Notes under the pieces: model-generated
Told to the model about the DNA's origin: nothing
Databases searched by the model: none
Seen by the model: the letters and a program-made list of their open reading frames with translations, nothing else
From: Macrophomina tecta
Lineage: Eukaryota > Ascomycota > Dothideomycetes > Botryosphaeriales > Botryosphaeriaceae
Reading direction: 5' to 3'
DNA: 64,000 bases
Assembly: GCA_024180945.1 (NCBI GenBank)
Contig: JAKSGN010000003.1
Coordinates: 1,984,001 to 2,048,000, forward strand
Made by a program: the position numbers and the translations under genes
In this document: positions 11,282 through 22,609 of the stretch, one piece after another
How positions within the stretch are numbered: position 1 is the first letter of the stretch
How the letters are laid out: each line of letters opens with the position of its first letter

Positions 11282-12530
11282 ATGACCGCGTCCTTCGCCC
11301 CGCGCTGCCTCCGTCCCGGCCCAGGAACATGTGCGCGCAGCAGCCGCCGTTCGCTCTCGTCCACTGCGTCCCCGTCGCGTCCGGGCGTGATTTTCTCCGG
11401 CATCCAGCCCACCGGCATCCCGCATCTAGGCAACTATCTCGGTGCTCTCCAGCAATGGGTCAAGCTGCAGGATGAAGCTGCGCCCAGCACCACCCTGATC
11501 TACTGCGTCGTCGACCTTCATGCCATCACCAAGCGCCAGGAACCCGAGCAATTGCGGCAATGGCGCAAGGAAATGCTGGCAAGCCTGCTGGCCGTCGGCC
11601 TGGACGCTAAGCGCTCCATCATCTTCAACCAGTCTGCTGTACGCGCGCACCGCCGCCCCAGACGCCGGAGGACAGGTCGCTGATCTAGCACCTGCTACAC
11701 CTAGGTCGCCGCTCACTCGGAGCTCATGTGGATTCTGAGCTGCCAGGCCTCCATGGGCTACCTGTCTCGTATGACGCAGTGGAAGGTACATCGCCCTGCC
11801 CCACCACCACCCCGCAACTCGCAGGTACCTCCAGCTGACGTTGCCACCACTCCAGAGCAAATCCTCCACCGAGAAAGAACCCAAGCTCGGCCTCTTCTCC
11901 TACCCCGTCCTCCAAGCCGCCGACATCCTCGTCCACCGCGCCACCCATGTCCCCGTCGGCGAAGACCAGGCCCAGCACCTCGAGTTCGCCCGCGAATGCG
12001 CCAGCACCTTCAACCACGTCGTTGCTGGCGGCAAGCCCGTCCTCGTGCCGCCCGGCACCCTGCTCTCGCCCGCCCGCCGCGTCATGAGCCTGACCAACCC
12101 CGCCAGAAAGATGTCCAAGAGCGATGAGAACCCGAAGAGCAGGATATTAATCACTGACGGGAAAGAGGCGATTTGGAAGAAGCTGAAAGGCGCCGTCACC
12201 GATTCGATCCAGGGCGTCTCGTACGATCCGGAGCTGAGGCCGGGCGTGTCGAACTTGCTGGAGCTGATATACCACACGCGCGCTGGACAAGACGCCGGCC
12301 CGGGGAGCGTAGAGGATGTGGCGAGGGACTGTGCGGGCTTGAGCATGCGTGCATTGAAGGAGCGGGCTGCGGATTCGGTGGACGAGAAGTTGGCGCCGAT
12401 CAGGGAGAGATACGAGGAGCTCATGGCGGATACCAACACTGTAGAAGACGTGGCTGAAGAGGGCGCTATCAAGGCGACAGAGAGTGCGGAAAGAACAATG
12501 AGAGTCGTCAAGGAGGCGATCGGTTTCTGA
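11282..12530 (+). CDS. MSW1: Mitochondrial tryptophanyl-tRNA synthetase
   Basis: Class I aminoacyl-tRNA synthetase that charges mitochondrial tRNA-Trp. Three exons (11282-11638, 11705-11785, 11856-12530) give 370 residues, the size of bacterial/mitochondrial TrpRS. The N-terminus is Arg/Ser-rich and lacks acidic residues (MTASFAPRCLRPGPG...), as expected for a mitochondrial presequence; this is why ATG 11282 is preferred over in-frame ATGs further upstream. The HIGH-type motif is PTGIPHLGN (HLGN at 48-51) and the KMSKS loop is NPARKMSKSDEN (231-235). The tRNA/dimer stretch VPVGEDQAQHLEFAR and the C-terminal helical domain are intact. Convergent with the CFEM gene. Confidence 0.95.
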
Positions 12531-12921
12531 AGCTGCTAATCAGTTTCCAGAGGAGATGCTACAACAAGGACGACTACCCGCCCTAGCACCGGCGCAGATG
12601 TACAATGATAGACGACATGAGCTGGTGTGATGCTCGTTTCAGGTGGTCGGATTAGCCAGTGTGAGGCGTTGGTCTGCCTCATATCTCGAAATCGATTCAA
12701 GGCAGCAGAGTTCACATGCTCAGAAAAAGAAGGTTACAAGTGTGTATATGATACCTGGCGCAGAAATACTGAAAATGTTTCTTTCCATTCAAAGATGCCG
12801 GCCAAGAGCGAGTGCAAGTGGACCCTAGAATGTTACACGGTCCGGAAGATTGCTGCTTAAAAATTATAGATTATTCAGTACTAAATACGTCTGTACATGC
12901 GGCTCATGAAGCTTTCAGCAT
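12531..12921. other. Convergent 3' intergenic region between MSW1 and the CFEM gene
   Basis: 391 bp holding the 3' ends of two converging genes. No conserved open frame is seen. Confidence 0.5.
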
Positions 12922-13357
12922 CTACTGGCCCTCGCAAACCTCCCTTGACACCTTGGCGGCCTCTGTAAGGAGTTTCGTTAGCGACTGTTCGAATCAAAGC
13001 ACTTTTGCTGGCGGCTTGAATGACTTACTGAGCACGTCCTCGTTGCTGCAGGCATCCATAACGCACGAAGCGGCCTTGGAGGACAGCTCGTCGGCCTTGG
13101 AGCACTTGCACTTCAGGTCGTTGGCGTCGCAGCCGACCTGGGGAGCGGCCTTGGCAATGCACGGTTGCTGTACGAAGAAAAGTGTTAGCGGATATGGGAA
13201 GTGGCTGCGAAGGCTGTTGGCGGAGAAGAGGAGTGGCCACGTTCGAAAGGGACAGGCTTGGGATTCGACGTACAGCGCAGGCGGGGATGTCGGCCTCGGT
13301 AGCGGCAGCGGCAGCGGAGACCATGACGGCCATAGCGAGGGCGGAGATGAACTTCAT
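12922..13357 (-). CDS. Small secreted CFEM-domain protein
   Basis: Three exons (13357-13274, 13167-13029, 12962-12922) give an 87-residue protein that is almost only a signal peptide (MKFISALAMAVMVSAAAAA) plus one CFEM domain. All eight CFEM cysteines are present in the order ACA, QPC, VGC, CKC, SC, AC and VC. The aspartate just before the CxC pair (DANDLKCKC), which binds heme iron in the Csa2/Rbt5 family, is also present. There is no Ser/Thr-rich stalk and no GPI signal; the protein ends at EGQ. It should therefore be soluble and extracellular, unlike most long CFEM proteins. Known roles of the family are heme/iron uptake, adhesion and, in pathogens, effector functions; which applies here cannot be told. 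A TATA-like box lies about 105 bp upstream. Confidence 0.88.
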
Positions 13358-13460
13358 TTTTGCGGTTCTCTGGGTTGTTTGGGTTGGTGCTTGATCTGGT
13401 GGCGAGTGGCTTGAGTGGGCGTGATGATGGAGGAGGTATTACGAGCTCTTGCCAGCGGTT

Positions 13461-13470
13461 CTTATATGCG
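13461..13470 (-). promoter_or_regulatory. TATA-like box of the CFEM gene
   Basis: The - strand reads CGCATATAAG about 105 bp upstream of the CFEM start codon, in the usual fungal position for a TATA element. Function is inferred from position and sequence only. Confidence 0.4.
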
Positions 13471-15136
13471 TCGCGCCATCTCACGAGCTGGTCCCTTATA
13501 CCAAACTATAGGAAGGGGTATGCAGCGGGGAGCATGGTAGGTGCGAAAGGTACGTGTGTTCTGGAAATAATCATCCGCACTCTGGTCTCCACAACTGACT
13601 CCACCATAGCCGGGTTCTCGGAAGGGAGGTCTGAGCGGGCCGAACCGGTAGGGCGCCTCACTATGTGTTTGTGCATATAAGCATGTTGGGTGGTAGAATT
13701 AGAGCCTAGCGTGTCTGAGTGTTCAGAAATGTGGATCTTGGTGGTTGAGCATAGATAGAACACAATGACTGTGCGTTTTGTCTCCATCCTTGAAAGTCTT
13801 CGACATTCGTTAGGAATGTGAACATACAAACCAGTTCGGCCACGAGTGCATATCTCAACTGAGCCTGTGGAAATGTTCTCAGGCTCTGCTATCCCGGTGA
13901 AGCTGAAACAAAGCAAATCAGAAAGTTGGACGGCCTAATTCTGATAGTCGCCTTCTTGGTCGAATTCGTAAAAGGACCATGTTGACCGCATACGACGCGT
14001 ATGACGGGCCGATGGCGCCCGGATTGGAGGGTGGTAGAAACCTTCTCGAAGCTTTTGCACCAGGACAGGAGAAGGTTCCGTCACAGCCTCTACTCACGAG
14101 GAACCAGGGGTATTTCAACCGGTGAGTTACGCAAGTGAGGTACGTGGGGCGCAAGAGCTTATTCTGAGAGGCGCTGAATGTTACGCATTTGGTTATCGAT
14201 TGGCGGCGCACGCCTGGTTCATGATTCGTGCATCGGATCACCAGTGCGTCCATTCGTCGCTGTCGGACCTAAACCTGGTTTTCAGCATAGGGAGGGCTGA
14301 TGGAAGTTCCCGAGAAATAGCGGCCATGACATAGAGCCTCAGTGGAGTTATCTTATGCTCTATTCAGCGAATGGTGATCATCGTCGGAGACATTTTGTTA
14401 CCTCTTTAAGCCTAGCGGTGACTAAAGAAAGTGGAGATAGAGCTCTACTCGATGTTGCTGCCAGCTAATTAGCTCGAAACCCCTGGATTGAAAGACTTGA
14501 ACAAATAGAGTTTGGTTTTTTGACGTACTAAATATGAGATTCCAGTTCAGATTGGCCTCCGGTCGAGGTTCGGGATTGAGGTGGACGAAGAATTCCTGGA
14601 TCAGAAACGAAGCCCCTGGAGCATCAGAACCTTAGCTCTGTTCGTAAAGCGGGCATTTAGGATTTTAAATAGTGTCTTGCGAGCCAATAGCGCCCATGCA
14701 CCTGATAGTCTAGCAAGACTTTCACGCCTTGTTGCCCGTGAACTTTGGCAGCAAAGAATATGCATACTTTGCGAGTTGCACTATGGAAAACACAAGATAC
14801 GATCCTCCGGATTATTATCTCATGAAGCTGACCGACAAATCTATTTGTTGCGAGAATCCTATTCCACATACGAAGGTAAATTGGCCTGTCGAGTAGTTTT
14901 AGGTAGCACGTAACGTTGTGGTGATATTGCAACTTCTAGAATATCTAGAATAATTTAATCATCAGAAACTGTCAACATTCGAGGCCGTCTCTACATTTGT
15001 GAAACTCTGGGGCCTTGGCTGAAGGATTCAGGACATGAGGGGTCAAGCCTAAAACTATAATATGAATAGAGTCTTGTGGCCACGAAGTCTGATGAGAACC
15101 TCGAGCCAGGCCATGATGGGTTTTTCTGGTTGCGAC

Positions 15137-15162
15137 AAAAAAAAAAAAAAAAAAAAAAAAAA
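15137..15162. repeat. Poly(A) tract, 26 nt
   Basis: Uninterrupted A26 on the + strand in gene-free DNA, the longest homopolymer in the window. Confidence 0.95.
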
Positions 15163-16435
15163 CTTGAAGCTCTGCAAGCACTTCTGGTCCAAAAGTTGAA
15201 AATCAGTTGCTCTCTGAAGACAATTTCGGTTGATCCGGTGCGGTGGCTGAGCGTTGTCACTGCAGCAATACCTGCACAGAAAATGGTCAGCTGTTGCGAA
15301 GAATGATTTCGCGGTGCGTGTGATGGTCTGCGGTTGTGAAAATAAGGTTGGATAGAGAGTCGGCTCAGTTGCTACAACAGGAAGGTACCAACCAACCGAT
15401 CTTCGAGTTGACCAACAAATAGCAGAAGCGCTCCATAAAAAGAGAAGACTTTTCGAATGTTGAGATGCCTTGAGTCGAATCGGTGAAAGCTAAACAGCTT
15501 TGCAGATTCTTTGCTGGATACAAAAACCGCATGATCCCTCGGCAGTCCATACGGTCCCATTGTTTCCTCGGCAATGTGTGTCAAGTAGAAATCATCGAAA
15601 CTCTTAGAGGCGTAGTAGGATATAGGAACTCACATGCAGAAGGCTGTGTGGTGTAGGAAGGAACGAACCCCACAGTAACTGTAGAACTTCGCGGGTGAGC
15701 TGTATTTCAGGGCTCATTTGAAATCATGACGTCCAAGGTCCAAATACTCAGACAACCATGCAGATTGCGTCAAGAACTTTTGGGCGACGTCTTCCGCATG
15801 GGCGGTATCCCTTCAGGGCGGGAGGCTGGTCGGGAAATTTCCCGATCAGCTACTGGAGAAAGGATTTCCGACACTCACCCACTGCTCGAGATATTGCTCT
15901 TTACCAGTGCCGAGTTATGAACGCTGAACATGAAGAGCAACAAGCTTTTTGCTCAGCTTAGGGCGCCAGTCAACATGGTGGGCTGATTATGATTTCCACA
16001 GGCCTTAAAAGGCAGTAAGCTCGGTAAATTACGCCCGATAAGACTTAAATCCGGCAGATATAAAATTTTGTATGCGCTGGATTTTACCTTAGCTGCTTGT
16101 CAATATTGGCTTCTCGCGTTTTGTGATGGTGCTTGATACATGGGGATGCTTAAGTGTTGTCCAAGTATTGAGGAGCCACCCGCCCCGCGGGCGGATCAAC
16201 AGTCAACTTCCGCCGAAAAGTAATCAGCTTCTTCCAACCTACAAAAATAAGTCCTCGTTGCTCTTCCACATCTCCGATAACCAGACGCCAAAGATAGCAT
16301 TGTTACCTCCTACACTCGCCGAAAACTCAAACCCCCCACCCCATCATTTATCCCAAGGGAATCTCCCCCCACCATCACAAAACAATTGCAAAAAGAAGAT
16401 TCCAGAAGTCTCTGAGAGACTCAAATGCGAACATT

Positions 16436-16576
16436 TGGCAGTGCTGGGAATCGAACCCAGGTCGGAACGGGATTGTAGCGAGGTCTAATGATATGCTCAA
16501 GACCTATATCATTCTAGATATTCTAGAAGTTGCGATATCACCACAACGTTACGTGCTACCACTACACCACACCACC
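16436..16576 (-). tRNA. tRNA-His (GTG) with an intron of about 70 nt
   Basis: On the - strand the ends pair as a 7-bp acceptor stem (GGTGGTG with CACTGCC, two wobble pairs) followed by discriminator A, as in eukaryotic tRNA-His. The A box TGGTGTAGTGG and B box GGTTCGATTCC are in place. The D stem is GTGT/GCAC, and the T arm is CTGGG-TTCGATT-CCCAG. The 5' half of the anticodon loop reads TT-GTG-G, as in yeast tRNA-His, preceded by TAACG. The matching CGTTC lies about 70 nt later, leaving one mismatch at the stem end. The insert sits at the canonical 37/38 position and is itself rich in inverted repeats. The large intron and the mismatch lower certainty; a tRNA pseudogene is possible. Confidence 0.62.
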
Positions 16577-17271
16577 GTGATGTTATTGTTGGAAGAATGA
16601 CGGTGAAATTAAAATATATAGGAAAGATTGATTGTTCGATGAGTTCGAGATATCGTGCCCGGGCGATTCTCCGGAAATTTTAAGCGGCGGAAACGTTCAG
16701 AGCACGTCAAATATAGGGCGAAAGCACTCTAAAAGCCTAGGAACGTTATTTATTAGAGTATTTCATTGTTCGGCGGTAAATAGGAGAGGAGCTATAGGTT
16801 CTTCATTAGAAAGGATTATAAGCATCTATTATAAAAACAAGTCCACTAACCTGCCTGACCGGGATTTATGCATGCGACCCTGTCCCCTAGTCGGTTTGAC
16901 TAAGTTTGTAGCATGAGTAACTAACTTACGCGAATAGTTACTAGTCGAGTTATTGCATCTTTCTTGGCTGTAGCCGAGTGGAACAAAGTCGGCACCGCTT
17001 GTTATATTTACTAAGGGAACTAGGAGAAGCTTGTATTTAACGGTAAATATAAGGGATTCTTAGGGGCGTTCACACAATAGAACTCGAGACTAACACTTCT
17101 AAAATCCTGCAAACTCCGTTGATCGACCTCTATTAATCTTTGCACGCACGATACTTCGGCGTCAAACTCTGTAATTCTGGATTCCTATGTGCATTGAATA
17201 TCCTTTTTCAACAGTATTAAGTATATAACTCATTTTTGAAATTTACCTATCAACTTCTTAGTTAAATTGGC
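16577..17271. other. AT-rich patch between two tRNA genes
   Basis: About 0.7 kb that is visibly richer in A+T and TA dinucleotides than the rest of the window (runs such as TTATTTATTAGAG and ATCTATTATAAAAAC). No open frame of interest, terminal repeat or target-site duplication is found. The composition resembles the decayed, RIP-mutated repeats of ascomycetes, but the origin cannot be shown by eye. Confidence 0.4.
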
Positions 17272-17391
17272 GCGTTGGTGGTTTAGTGGTAAAATTCATC
17301 GTTGCCATGTAACCGGACACTTCTTGGGAAACACTGAGGAAATCCGGCTTATAGTTTCGATGAGCCCCGGGTTCGATTCCCGGCCGACGCA
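17272..17391 (+). tRNA. tRNA-Gly (GCC) with a 49-nt intron
   Basis: The acceptor stem GCGTTGG/CCGACGC is followed by discriminator A, with A box TGGTTTAGTGG and B box GGTTCGATTCC. The anticodon stem is CATCG (17297-17301) and CGATG (17358-17362), with loop TT-GCC-A before the insert and T after it. The intron is 17308-17356, at the canonical 37/38 position. It contains a CCGGA/TCCGG hairpin and a GGC that can pair with the anticodon, as expected for the anticodon-intron helix used by the splicing endonuclease. A TTTT terminator follows at 17394-17397. Confidence 0.9.
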
Positions 17392-19974
17392 TTCTTTTGG
17401 CCATGCGACTACTGTTTTGGTAGTCATAGGCTACTTTTGTATTTGGGATTAGTGGGAGCACATGCGGTGTTGTTGAGGTATTGGTGGTTGGTGTTGGGGA
17501 CTGCCGGAGGAAAGGGTTGAGCAGTCGCGGCTAGGCGGAACAGCGACGACACGCACGCTGAAAGACTCTTGTGTTCCGGCATACTGGAACCCCATACAGG
17601 ATGAGCCTCACAGCATTCCTGTGAGGTCAACTTTCGCGAGATTCATTGTGTGGGATAATTCTGAAGCGAAGAGCAAAGATATGACAGTGCGGCACTTTTA
17701 GATGGCTAGGAAGTTGGCGATAAGCTTCATCGGCATCCAGATGAGGCGTAGACATTGTAGGCTTCAAGCATAATAAATGGTCCAAAGCCAAACCGAACCA
17801 CCATTGACCCTTTACGGATGCGAGTGCCTCCGGCAGACTAGAAGCTGGAGCTGACAGGCACTTAGCGATTCCCGTGAGAAATTGGCCATTGTTGTAGACA
17901 GGCCGTTAATCTCAGGTGCACAAATAAATTTCAAATCCGGCAAAGTATGACAAAAAGAACCACCTGACTGCAGGACTATTAACTCAAAGGCGGCGAGAAG
18001 CCCGTCACCTTTCTCAAGCGAAGATGCGGACCTTGTGAAGAAAAAAAAGTTCTTTGCAACCCGCCACACCAAAAATTTGATGACTGGCGTGAGGGCGTTC
18101 AGACCGGTGTGTTGCCCTGGCTCCATTGAACAGTGGAGACCTGCGGTGCGGCAATTAATGGGTCCCGTAAGCTGTGGAGAGGACCGAAACACGATTGAGT
18201 TCTGGAACAGTCCTCTCCCTTCATCAACGTTTTTCCTTCTCTTCTCGTTGTTCGCTGATGGGTGGGGATGGAGGGGACCAGGGCGCGGCTGGAAAATAGC
18301 GCCACTTGCTCGTGCGGAAGGTTAGCCGAGCCTGCCACTGTTCTACCCAGCGGCGGCGAGCACATTTCGTGCAGCCAACCATGCCGCCAATGCAGGAGGC
18401 CTGAAATGCTGTCGTCATTGCGATTGGAACTCCGGGGATAAGCGAAAGTGCAGCCAAGGCATGGTCTCTTTATACGTGTTCGTTAGCAAATCTCGTCGCT
18501 TTTGAAAATCAAGCGGGAAGCCGGGAGGAGCTGATCTTCCCTGCCGTATGCTTTCCTTAAATTACAATGCCATTTCCAATGGTTCGCTCTTCTGCTCCCG
18601 GTCGATAGTAAATGTAGGACTGGTGCTCCATCGGGTAGTATTCAGCAAAGCGAATGCAAGCCGCCGGACCGAGAAAAATATTTGGTTGGAGACCACTGTT
18701 GGTATTCCTTAGCTATGGTGATTCGGTTACTTTTTTGTAGCTTATTCGGTCAGCATCCGTTTTCGATAGCAGCGCAGTCATCTCCTCGAAAGCCCTGCTG
18801 AAATGCAACATGGCGCGACAATTGACAGCAAGGGATGCAGGCTGAAATATCGGAAAGAGCAAGACTACGCGAGTTCCATCCTGATAGCGAAGATGGCACC
18901 GATGAGGAAGCTGCGTCCGCGGAGGCATCAACCAGATGCATTGACTGGCGGTATCTCATGCGACAGGAAAATGTAACTGGGTGGGAGGACGATTGGCAAT
19001 AGGCTTTCGGATCCTGTACTCTCAGCAGGCAGCCAGGGAAAGAACACAGTAGTGCAAATTATGTCGGGATCCGAGGAGGAATGCGGGCCAAGTGTCAGTC
19101 ATGAATCCTGCTGAGCAGGGCGCAGGAATTTCTCCGGATGGCACAGCGAAGCTAGGTAGGAACCTCAGATATGGCGAAGAGATTGGAAGAAAATCTGCGG
19201 GCGCGGGATAACAAGCTTCGCTCGGTGAGTGTTACGGCACGGAGAGGATGGGCTTGATGGTCCTGAAGGCCTTATCAGTTCTCCAGGGAGGCTGAATCAG
19301 GGGCAGACGCGGTGTAAACTCAAAGGCAAAACAAGCCATTTGCGCTTGTCATGATGGCGGGTGATTGAGTTGAGGGCAAGACGATGTTTTGGCGGCTGGC
19401 AATCTTCAGAAACGACGGAGAAAGGGACAAGTGGAGTATTCAGTTCTCCACGCGGGGCGGGCGGTGCCTTTGGTCTTTGGGGAACCCTTGCAAGCGGCCG
19501 CCGGCTTTAGCGCGCACCAGCAACACTCGAATGCTTGCTTGCTTCTCGCTCCCGCTCTCCCGTTACCAAGCTCCGCCGCCCGGAAGACCCCTTGGAATTT
19601 GTTCTGGCTGCTGCACAAATCATCGGAGGGCGGATAAGGCGGAACCTGCGCAAACTTAGACGAGCGTAGAATACGACGGATCAGACAAAGCCCCTGGTCG
19701 CTGCGCTTACGACTTGACTGACGTTGGCCTCAGCCAAGCACCGCGCAACATACATCAACCCAGATACCCAGCCCTCTCCGCTGTCGCAATACCATCCAGC
19801 TCGCTTCCAAAAACTCGCAGCAGTTAGTGAACGTGAAGTAGCCTGCCCAGAGCACCACCCCCTCGCCGAGCAAGCCCAACGCAGCAACACCCACACGCGA
19901 CACCCTTCACATGCTCGTGCCTGTCGTACGCGTACCTGCGTCCCAGCTGTAGATCTGCCGGCGCCTTCGCAGCC
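17392..19974. other. Gene-free stretch of about 2.6 kb
   Basis: No recognisable gene. Short frames on both strands (up to 126 codons near 17812-18192) lack domains. The right end, just before 19975, must hold the promoter and 5' leader of the sugar transporter. Confidence 0.5.
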
Positions 19975-22011
19975 ATGCCTACTGGTGCAATCGCGCCTGG
20001 GGGCAGTCTCCCATCCACTGCGCCATGGCTGGGCACACCTAGCATCAAAGGCTCCTCCGAGTCAACGCGCATGGCCTATCTCACAGCCGCGCTCGTTGGT
20101 ATTCAGTACGTGGACGTTTCTCGCCTGCGCCTGCGGACCCGCAAACTGACTCTGCTCGCAGGTTCACCTGGGGAATTGAAATGACCTACTGCACGCCCTA
20201 CCTCCTTGCCCTCGGCCTCGCCAAAAGTACCGTTTCCCTAGTATGGGTCGCCGGTCCCCTTTCCGGGCTTATAATGCAGCCGGTGGTCGGCATAATTGCG
20301 GATAAGAGCAAGTCGAAATGGGGGAGAAGGAGACCTTTCATGGTTGGTGGTGCCTTCGTTGTGTCGCTCACATTGCTGGCGATGGGCTGGGCCAAAGAGA
20401 TCGCCGCCTTCTTCTTCGCCGACGAGGAGAAGCGGAGGAGCGTGGCCGTCGCCTTGGCTGTGGTGTGCATCTATGTCATTGATTTTGCTATCAATGCTGG
20501 TACGTCGTGTCCTATTCGGGGAGGCTGCCTTCTGCAAGATTAACATTGGGCATGCGCAGTGCAAGCATCAAGTAGAAGTCTCATCGTGGACACGCTGCCG
20601 ATCCCGAAGCAGCAGATGGGATCTGCATGGGGTAAGTCCATTAGCAGCAGTCTGGCGAGAAACACCCGCGTGCTTATATCAATACTAGCAAGTCGCATGG
20701 TGGCAGTGGGCTCCCTGGTGGGCTACGGCGCCGGGGCGGTTGACCTCGGAAGCATCTTCGGCACTCTGATTGGCGACACGCAATTCAAGCAACTCACAGT
20801 AGTTGCCGCGGCAGTCCTATGTACATGCGTCGGAATCACCTCCTGGGCCGTGCAGGAGAAGGCCCTCCTGGACGATGGGTAAGCCCTGTCGCTATTGGTG
20901 CATCCGCTGCTATAAGCTAATGAACTATATGCGCGTATAGCAAGGAGCCTGCCGACGCCCGGGCAATCGAGGTGTTTACTCAGCTCCTGAAGACCGCCAC
21001 GAATCTGCCACCTCGCATCGCTGCAATCTGCTGGGTGCAATTCTGGGCGTGGATTGGTGAGTGAAAAGCGGCACTACTCTCGCGGTGGCGCTAACAGAGG
21101 CAGGCTGGTTTCCCTTTCTCTTCTACAGCACCACGTGGGTTGGCGAGATCTGGATCCGGTTCGACGCGCCGGTAGATGCCCGCTCATCCGAGGACACACT
21201 TGGCCAGATTGGCCGAGTGGGTAGCCTGTCGTTGATCGTCTTCTCCATAATCACCTTTGGCGGCTCCATTGTTCTGCCGTGGTTGGTTAAGAAGCCGGAC
21301 GGCGAGAAGCCAGATTTTACTCCGCGCCCGCCGGCCGGGCTGGCGCCGGTGGTGGAGAAGGTGGAAAAGAACAAGCCGTCTCTCCTGACAGCGTGGATGC
21401 TGTCCCACCTGGTTTTCACCTTTTCCATGATCTTAGCGCCGTTCGCGAACTCCTTCCGGTACGCGACCACGATCGTCGCGATCTGCGGGGTGCCATGGGC
21501 GATTTCGTGCTGGGCCCCATTCGCATTCATGGGCGTTGGTGAGTGATGAGCTGTTGTGGATAACGGATGTGCTCTGACTGCAGAGGCAGAGATCAACCGG
21601 CTAGGATCGTCCGCATCAGCCAACGGGCCTGGGTACAGGCGTCTGTCGAACAGTGCGATCGAGATGGGGTCCACAGGGGCGCATGGAGAAGTGCGGAACG
21701 AGAGTGGCGAGCTTTCCGGCGTGTATCTCGGGATCCTGAACCTCTACACCACCTTGCCACAGTTTGTTGGCACCTTTATAAGGTAAGCGGCACTATTCAG
21801 TTTGATCGATAAGTCGCTGACGGCGGCGCGCAGCTGGGGCGTCTTCTCGCTGCTCGAGCCTGGCAAGAGTCCAGAACTGGCCAAGGAGGCCAATCCAGCC
21901 GAGACACATCCTACAGACGGACCGAATGCAATCGCAGTGTGTTTGTTTATCGGGGCGCTCTCTGCGGCAGGGGCCGCCTACGCGACAAGCAGACTTAGGT
22001 ACATCGAGTAG
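19975..22011 (+). CDS. Sucrose/alpha-glucoside transporter, SLC45/GPH-type major facilitator
   Basis: Proton-coupled disaccharide carrier of the plasma membrane, related to S. pombe Sut1 and animal SLC45 proteins. Eight exons (19975-20105, 20162-20499, 20560-20631, 20689-20878, 20941-21056, 21104-21538, 21584-21782, 21834-22011) give 552 residues. About twelve hydrophobic helices can be traced. The SLC45/SUC family start GIQFTWGIEMTYCTPYLLALG, the loop-2 motif DKSKSKWGRRRPF (MFS RxGRR type) and NAVQASSRSLIVDTLP are all present. The central loop carries KKPDGEKPDFTPRP. The last helices follow LGILNLYTTLPQFVGTF. Substrate range (sucrose, maltose or other) cannot be decided from sequence. All eight junctions keep the frame. 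Confidence 0.92.
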
Positions 22012-22609
22012 CTGGGGGTTGGCGCGCGAGGGACAACAGCAAACTTTTTTTTGTTTTTTTTTTTTTTTTTTTGGCCCCGGGGCGGCGAGGTCAGCGGCGT
22101 TTTGTGCGCGGCTGGCCGCTGCGGGCCGGCGGTGCGGGCGTTGAGTTTGGCGGTATCATGTTTGTATTCTTGTTGAGAGCAGCATGGCGCGATACCCTTA
22201 GACAGGCAGAATCGGTGAGGTCGGCGGCCCAATTGCACGCGCGGTGATGTGTTTCATGCAGTGCCACGATACATAGAGAGTACGCGCGCGCGCTGGACGG
22301 AAGGCCGTTGGCTCGTACCCACCGGGGCGCGACCGCGGTGAGTCAGCCGCGGAGGCGTAGGGATGCTCGCCCTCTGACCGGCCGCTCGTCCCGTGGGCAG
22401 AGGCAGCGTGGCTTGGAGCGCTCCGACACGACGCGCATTGTTCGCGGGCGACTGGCTAGCGGCCGGCTTTGGTTTTGCCGGATTTTTCGCACTGGGCATC
22501 TCAACTTGCCCCAAGTCCACAACGGAACACCCAACGTCCAACAAACTCAACCGCCCCCCTCCCTTCCTCCCACCTTCTCTTCCGCGCTCAGCAAATTCCA
22601 CCCTGCATC
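22012..22609. other. Intergenic region before NAP1, with a poly(T) tract
   Basis: 598 bp. A 19-nt T run lies at 22054-22072, close after the transporter stop and probably in its 3' UTR. The GC-rich right half must contain the NAP1 promoter; a pyrimidine-rich CT stretch sits at about 22554-22583, just upstream of the start. Confidence 0.55.
22054..22072. repeat. Poly(T) tract, 19 nt
   Basis: Homopolymer 45 bp after the transporter stop codon, preceded by T8-G. Confidence 0.95.

Larger units (their letters stand above)
13358..16435. other. Gene-free stretch of about 3 kb
   Basis: Contains the CFEM promoter at its left end and a 26-nt poly(A) tract at 15137-15162. Scattered frames of up to about 135 codons on both strands have no domain, no signal peptide and no convincing splice structure. 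Nothing else is recognised. Confidence 0.5.
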
